Source of the DNA: Spirochaetia bacterium
GTDB taxonomy: Bacteria > Spirochaetota > Spirochaetia > JABMQR01
DNA length: 10,310 nt
Direction of reading: 5' to 3'
Assembly: GCA_016784705.1 (NCBI GenBank)
Contig: JADHUD010000065.1
Coordinates: 1-10,310, forward strand
Part shown: positions 6,695 through 10,310 of the stretch, piece by piece
How positions within the stretch are numbered: position 1 is the stretch's first letter
How the letters are laid out: each line of letters begins with the position of its first letter
Notes under the pieces: model-generated
What the model was told of the DNA's origin: nothing
The model's database searches: none
Seen by the model: the letters and a program-made list of their open reading frames with translations, nothing else
Made by a program: the position numbers and the translations under genes

Positions 6695-8062
6695 ATGAAA
6701 AAATTTGAAATCATAGTTGTTGGCGGTGGCCCTGCGGCTATAACGCTCGCTAAAATGCTGGGAAGCAAAAAAAAGATGGCCGTTATAAGACCTGAAAATT
6801 ACTCTATGATCTACTGTGCTATGCCCTATGTAATCGAAGGATTGATTGAGATAGAGAAAACCCTGAAAAAAGATGAGCTGGTTACTGGATCCGGCGCTGA
6901 ACTAATAAGAAGTACCGTTACTAAGATTGATTTTACCCATAAAAAGGTAACTCTTTTGGACTCTTCTGAGCTTTCCTTTGATAAATTGATTATTGCTACC
7001 GGTGCGGTACCTTTTATTCCACCTGTCCCGGGATCTACACTAAAAGGTGTATCAGGTTTTAAAAGTGAGAATGATCTAAAAAATATTCTGGAATTGATTG
7101 CATCCGGTTTGAAAAAAGCAATCGTTGTAGGTGCAGGTGCTATAGGAATAGAACTTGCTCAGGCACTTAGTGATAAAGGACTTACCGTTGATCTTATTGA
7201 TATGGGTCAGTCAATTCTTCCGAATCTTGTAGACAAAGAGATGACTGAGGAGCTTGTATCTGAAATAATTCGAAAAGGTATTAATCTTCATCTTCAGGCC
7301 AAAGTAATTGCTCTTGCCGGAAAAGAGTGGGTTGAACAGGTAGAACTTGATAACGGTAGAAAAATACATTTTGACACAAAAGATGAGTGCTCAGAAGCCG
7401 GTGATGCAACTCATGACGGGATAGTTATATTTGCCGCAGGAATGAAACCTGAAGTTGATCTCGTTAAAGAGAGTGGTATGGATCTGGGACGGGATGGAAT
7501 AGTTATTAATAATAAAATGGAGACAAGTCTTCCGGATATATATGCTGTGGGAGATTGTACACAGTTTACCAGCGGGATAACCTGTGCTGTGTCACCTGGA
7601 AAACTTGCTACCAACGCTGTACCGATGGCAAAGGTTCTCGGTTTTAATATGCTGGGACAGAACAGAACATATCCGGGATTTTTTAATGGAGCTGCCACAA
7701 AAGTCGGTAAATTTTTTGTAGGCGGAACAGGACTTACAGAAAGCGCAGCAGTAAAATTGGGTTATGAGGTTAGTGTCGGTTATAGCGAAGTAACAACACA
7801 GTTCCCCATAATGCCTGATGCAAAAAAAATATATTTTAAACTTATTGCTGATAAGAGAACCAGAAAACTACTTGGTGCGCAGATTGTAAGCGGAAAACCA
7901 GCAACCGGGGAAGTGGATCTGATTACCTTTGCTATTCAGAAAAACTCAACAGTTGAAGACATGACGGCTCTCAGCTACTCTGCACAACCTTATCAGTCGT
8001 TTTTCCCTGCTGCAAACGGTATAGTTTTAGCTGCAGAAGAGATACTTAAAAAAATCTACTAA
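6695..8062 (+). CDS. FAD/NAD(P)-dependent oxidoreductase of the CoA-disulfide reductase / NADH oxidase family
   Basis: A 455-residue soluble flavoprotein. The FAD-binding motif VVGGGPAAI (8-16) comes first. SMIYCAMPYVIEG places a single redox cysteine at Cys41, the position of the active cysteine in CoA-disulfide reductases and NADH oxidases, which cycles as a mixed disulfide or sulfenate. The NAD(P)-binding motif GAGAIG is at 146-151, and DIYAVGDC (Asp287) contacts FAD. A C-terminal dimerisation domain (about 330-455) ends with SYSAQPYQSFFPAANG. There is no fused rhodanese domain, unlike the longer polysulfide-reducing relatives. Likely substrates are CoA disulfide, CoA persulfide or polysulfide, or oxygen; the sequence does not decide. 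The ATG at 6695 is preferred over the TTG at 6692 because AGAGGTG (6683-6689) is well spaced for it. It forms an operon with the NifX-like gene, four bases upstream. Confidence 0.92.
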   Translation: MKKFEIIVVGGGPAAITLAKMLGSKKKMAVIRPENYSMIYCAMPYVIEGLIEIEKTLKKDELVTGSGAELIRSTVTKIDFTHKKVTLLDSSELSFDKLIIATGAVPFIPPVPGSTLKGVSGFKSENDLKNILELIASGLKKAIVVGAGAIGIELAQALSDKGLTVDLIDMGQSILPNLVDKEMTEELVSEIIRKGINLHLQAKVIALAGKEWVEQVELDNGRKIHFDTKDECSEAGDATHDGIVIFAAGMKPEVDLVKESGMDLGRDGIVINNKMETSLPDIYAVGDCTQFTSGITCAVSPGKLATNAVPMAKVLGFNMLGQNRTYPGFFNGAATKVGKFFVGGTGLTESAAVKLGYEVSVGYSEVTTQFPIMPDAKKIYFKLIADKRTRKLLGAQIVSGKPATGEVDLITFAIQKNSTVEDMTALSYSAQPYQSFFPAANGIVLAAEEILKKIY

Positions 8063-8217
8063 ACAGGAACTATCTATGAATAAAACGTAAGGAGTTAGTT
8101 TATTCCCCGTAAAATAATTATTTTGGTCATACATTCACCATTTGAAATAGATATCGATGACCAGAATCACCAGAACAAACGACATATAAAGTTTCTTGTT
8201 TATTAAAGGTTTTGACA

Positions 8218-9366
8218 TTGAAAAAGTTCCAATCCGGAAAAATACTTGCTATATCATTCGGACACCTGTTCCATGATGTATATGCATCTTTCTTAGCCCC
8301 AATGATTCCTCTTCTTGTTGGAAAACTCGGCTTTTCCCTTCCTATGGCAGGAATGCTCGATGTCTTTAAGAATTCACCCTCATTATTTAACCCTTTTTTA
8401 GGATTACTGGCAGATAAAATTTGTGTTAAATATTTCGTCATCTTCACACCGGGAATAACCGCAGTTATTATGAGCCTCATTGGAGTAGCCCCAAGTTATA
8501 CGGTACTGGCTATTATGGTCTTTGTTATGGGAATTAGCTCAACCCTGTTTCATATCCCTTCCCCGGTATTAATCAAGAACCTGTCAGGCGATAAAACTGG
8601 TAGGGGAATGAGTTACTATATGTTAGGGGGAGAGCTTTCCAGAACTTTAGGACCATTAGTTATTACCGGTGCTATTACTATCTGGGGTATCGAAGGAACC
8701 TGGAGGCTAATACCTTTCGGCCTGGCAGCTACACTCGTGCTTTATGTAAAATTGAAAGATTTTACTGTTGATAAGGACGCAGTTCTCAAGAAAAACAAGA
8801 AAAGTAAACCTACAGCAATCAAAGAGTTGATTCCATTACTTTCAACGCTGAGTGGATTCTTATTTTTTATAACTGCAACAAAGGTGGCTATTACATTCTA
8901 CCTACCTGCATATTTAGTAAATCAAGGAAAAACAATTATCTCAGCAAGCTTAGCCCTTGCCGTGCTGCAATTTTCTGGAGCTTTGGGAACCCTGGTTGCC
9001 GGTCCAATATCTGATAAAATCGGCAGAAAAATAACCCTGCTAATTGCAAGTATAGCCTGCCCTCTTTTAATGTGGTTATTAATGATAACCGAGGATATGT
9101 TTATGCTTCCGATTCTTGCCATATTTGGCTTTTTCCTATTTTCTTCCGGTCCGGTTATTCTTGCATTGATCCAGGATTTCAATTCCCATATACCCGCTTT
9201 TGCAAATGGCATGTATATGACTTCCAGTTTCATTATTCGATCGCTCATAATACTTCTTGTTGGATATTATATTGAAAAAATCGGTTACGATCTCACGTAT
9301 AAAATTTCAGCCATTCTGACCTTTGGGAGTATTCCTTTTATTCTTTTCATTCCAATAAAAAAATGA
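8218..9366 (+). CDS. MFS transporter, fosmidomycin-resistance (Fsr)-like
   Basis: A 382-residue inner-membrane protein with about twelve membrane segments in two halves, separated by a Lys-rich loop near residues 180-200. The opening GHLFHDVYASFLAPMIPLL, the loop GLLADK, the segment TLFHIPSPVLIKNLSGDKTGRGMSYYMLGGELSRTLGPLV and the motif-A-like GPISDKIGRK (262-271) match the Fsr branch of the major facilitator superfamily. These proteins export small molecules by proton antiport; the substrate here is unknown. I choose the TTG at 8218 because AAAGGT (8205-8210) is correctly spaced for it. The TTG at 8212 would sit too close, and no ATG is available. The 155-bp gap from the flavoprotein gene leaves room for a separate promoter. 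TATAAA at 8185-8190 could be a -10 box, but I see no -35, so read-through from the operon is equally possible. Confidence 0.9.
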   Translation: MKKFQSGKILAISFGHLFHDVYASFLAPMIPLLVGKLGFSLPMAGMLDVFKNSPSLFNPFLGLLADKICVKYFVIFTPGITAVIMSLIGVAPSYTVLAIMVFVMGISSTLFHIPSPVLIKNLSGDKTGRGMSYYMLGGELSRTLGPLVITGAITIWGIEGTWRLIPFGLAATLVLYVKLKDFTVDKDAVLKKNKKSKPTAIKELIPLLSTLSGFLFFITATKVAITFYLPAYLVNQGKTIISASLALAVLQFSGALGTLVAGPISDKIGRKITLLIASIACPLLMWLLMITEDMFMLPILAIFGFFLFSSGPVILALIQDFNSHIPAFANGMYMTSSFIIRSLIILLVGYYIEKIGYDLTYKISAILTFGSIPFILFIPIKK

Positions 9367-9385
9367 AAGATATCAATACCCGGAT

Positions 9386-9400
9386 ATAAGCAAGGCTTAT
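9386..9400 (+). terminator. Weak hairpin just after the MFS gene
   Basis: ATAAGC and GCTTAT pair around a three-base loop, twenty bases after the MFS stop. The short stem is AT-rich and only GTCTTT follows, so intrinsic termination would be poor. Its position is the main argument. Confidence 0.25.
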
Positions 9401-9442
9401 GTCTTTGGTAAACCCGTCTGAATCTAGAAATTTAGTTTACCC

Positions 9443-9462
9443 AGAACCGCTTTGGCGGTTCT
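9443..9462. repeat. Perfect 8-bp stem-loop
   Basis: AGAACCGC pairs perfectly with GCGGTTCT around the loop TTTG. The stem is GC-rich and stable in either strand's transcript. No T-run follows on either side, so it is not a standard Rho-independent terminator. Confidence 0.8.
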
Positions 9463-9542
9463 ATTCCGCTGAAAACTGCGAAGCCGTTTAATGGACGGGG
9501 TATGGAGTCTTGCGTCCCGAGTTCCGCAATGCAAACTCCTGA

Positions 9543-9559
9543 AACAACTTTTGGTTGTT
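9543..9559. repeat. 6-bp stem-loop
   Basis: AACAAC pairs with GTTGTT around the loop TTTTG. Alone this would be near chance level. It is listed because it lies between two perfect 8-bp stems in the same gene-free stretch. Confidence 0.45.
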
Positions 9560-9575
9560 CACTCACATCGGAAAT

Positions 9576-9595
9576 GGAACCATCATGATGGTTCC
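9576..9595. repeat. Perfect 20-bp palindrome
   Basis: GGAACCATCA is followed directly by its reverse complement, TGATGGTTCC. It can fold into an 8-bp stem with the loop CATG, or act as a two-fold symmetric protein site. It sits about 110 bases downstream of the larA-like stop. No T-run follows on either strand. Confidence 0.85.
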
Positions 9596-9705
9596 GCTCC
9601 TCTCGCTTGTTTGAGAATCAAGACTGGATCCTGTTTTTTTCTGTATATGTTCAGGAAATTACTCTTTTCATAGTAATAGTATCTTTTACGCTACCCAATC
9701 TTACC

Positions 9706-10310
9706 CTACTGTTTCATAACCGGAATTCCATAGGGACCATCAAGCAGAACACACACTGAAAGCTCTTCAATCAGCTTATGCATACGCTTGGCAACATCTT
9801 TTAGAGCACCCAGATAAAACTCCTGCGCTGCTTGAGTAATTGAAGTACTGCTTACAAATTGTGAGCCATCAACACCAGGAACAACTGAATAATGCTCGCT
9901 GGTAAACTGCGGACTGAAGTAATAGAAATTATTCATCGGGATATGGGCAAACAACTTGCTCCACATCTGCACCTGCCACTGCTCCGGGATAAACACCCAT
10001 TCGGGAGACTTTATTAAATTCATGAACTTTTCTGCTCCCAGCAGTTTCAACAGCTGCAGGGATGTTCGATAGGTTAAAGCCCCGACAGGATGAGCCGAAT
10101 CAATTGTTTCCGCTGCGAGAAGCACAAATCCGCCCGGTTTTACTACTTTCAGAGCAACTGTTCCGGTTTTTGCTGCCTGATAATGGTTAATCCCCACAAA
10201 CCCCGCATGGGATATAACCACATCATAGCTTTTCTCAAAAAGAACCCCAACATGGTTAATAACCTGCTCAACTGCTGCTGCATGTGCGGCTTCCAGTTCA
10301 CCGGCAAACA
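9706..10310 (-). CDS. LarA-like protein (nickel-dependent lactate racemase family), C-terminal part, cut by the window edge
   Basis: The reading frame is open to the last base, so the gene starts outside the window. About 201 C-terminal residues are visible. From the edge they read FAGELEAAHAAAVEQV, then YDVVISHAGFVGINHYQAAK, then VVKPGGFVLLAAETIDSAHP, and they end with VCVLLDGPYGIPVMKQ. This order, an AGxLxxAHxxA helix, then a strand and helix with YQAxK and a GGxxxxxAE strand, is that of the C-terminal domain of LarA, which interconverts D- and L-lactate with a nickel-pincer nucleotide. Many homologs act on other hydroxy acids, so the substrate is open. The nickel ligands and the cofactor lysine lie in the missing N-terminal part and cannot be checked. 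Its 3' end is shared with the 157-bp repeat. No lar maturation gene is in view. Confidence 0.85.
   Translation of the reverse strand, partial: FAGELEAAHAAAVEQVINHVGVLFEKSYDVVISHAGFVGINHYQAAKTGTVALKVVKPGGFVLLAAETIDSAHPVGALTYRTSLQLLKLLGAEKFMNLIKSPEWVFIPEQWQVQMWSKLFAHIPMNNFYYFSPQFTSEHYSVVPGVDGSQFVSSTSITQAAQEFYLGALKDVAKRMHKLIEELSVCVLLDGPYGIPVMKQ
9722..9878 (-). repeat. 157-bp direct repeat of the larA 3' end, copy 2 (in place)
   Basis: This is the genuine 3' end of the larA-like gene, in frame with the racemase body and ending at the TAG at 9708-9706. It matches 5665-5821 with three mismatches (9759, 9862 and 9865) and no gaps. The two copies are 4,057 bp apart, start to start. Confidence 0.95.

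Larger units (their letters stand above)
9367..9705. other. Gene-free region of about 340 bp with several stem-loops
   Basis: No convincing coding sequence lies between the convergent MFS and larA-like genes. The only reading frame of any length (9491-9673) has no protein-like composition and no Shine-Dalgarno sequence. The stretch holds four inverted repeats, three copies of the word TTCCGC (9464, 9522, 9592) and a T-tract at 9633-9640. Its composition differs from the AT-rich operon to its left. It may be a remnant of a mobile or repeat element, a structured RNA or a bidirectional termination zone. Confidence 0.5.

Noticed and set aside
8124..8163. Inverted repeat TGGTCAT / ATGACCA between the flavoprotein and MFS genes
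   Set aside because: Seven bases separated by 26 in AT-rich DNA is close to chance expectation, and it sits in no clear promoter context.
9491..9673. 60-codon plus-strand open frame in the gene-free region
   Set aside because: It spans the palindrome and other stems, has no Shine-Dalgarno sequence, and its composition (many Cys, His, Arg and Ser) does not resemble a real protein.
9367..9705. Integron attC site or CRISPR repeat
   Set aside because: The stems lack paired GTTRRRY and RYYYAAC core sites, and there is no regularly spaced repeat.

Overview
The window looks like chromosomal DNA of a bacterium with a Gram-negative-type envelope, of moderate to low GC content. It encodes a lipoprotein signal peptide, a periplasmic Cache sensor and two membrane diguanylate cyclases. 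The mix of a DUF1846 protein, a short-type MnmA, a LarA-like racemase and a NifX-like/flavoprotein pair would suit an anaerobe, and a spirochaete is my best guess. No rRNA or marker gene fixes the taxonomy, so this is an inference.

Left part (1-5618), ordinary chromosome. A plus-strand membrane diguanylate cyclase (42-1268) converges on three minus-strand genes. In transcription order these are a Cache-GGDEF diguanylate cyclase (5540-4095), the tRNA 2-thiouridylase mnmA (4008-2920) and a DUF1846 protein of unknown function (2821-1301). The first cyclase carries an in-frame hexanucleotide tandem repeat that encodes an Asp-Arg dipeptide run next to its catalytic domain.

Middle part (5619-9705), an accessory-looking module. 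It begins with a minus-strand chimeric pseudogene. The front half of an alpha/beta-hydrolase lipoprotein is broken by a TAA codon and joined in frame to a copy of the last ~55 residues of a LarA-like protein. Divergent from it is an AT-rich plus-strand operon: a NifX/NafY-like small protein (6256-6690) and a CoA-disulfide-reductase-like FAD/NAD(P) enzyme (6695-8062). An MFS transporter of the fosmidomycin-resistance type (8218-9366, TTG start) follows. The operon promoter has a TTGACA box followed by a perfect 14-bp palindrome of ArsR/SmtB operator type. After the MFS gene lie about 340 bp without a gene but with several hairpins.

Right part (9706-10310). The 3' portion of a larA-like gene (nickel-dependent lactate racemase family) runs on the minus strand and is cut by the window edge.

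The main structural observation is that the last 157 bp of the larA homology occur twice in the same orientation (5665-5821 and 9722-9878), with 3 mismatches, and flank about 3.9 kb holding the NifX-flavoprotein-MFS module. This fits a module acquired or rearranged at the 3' end of larA, and one that could be lost by recombination between the repeats. I infer that the flavoprotein and NifX-like protein handle a redox-active thiol, sulfur or metal species under metal- or sulfur-responsive control. The sequence does not prove a substrate.
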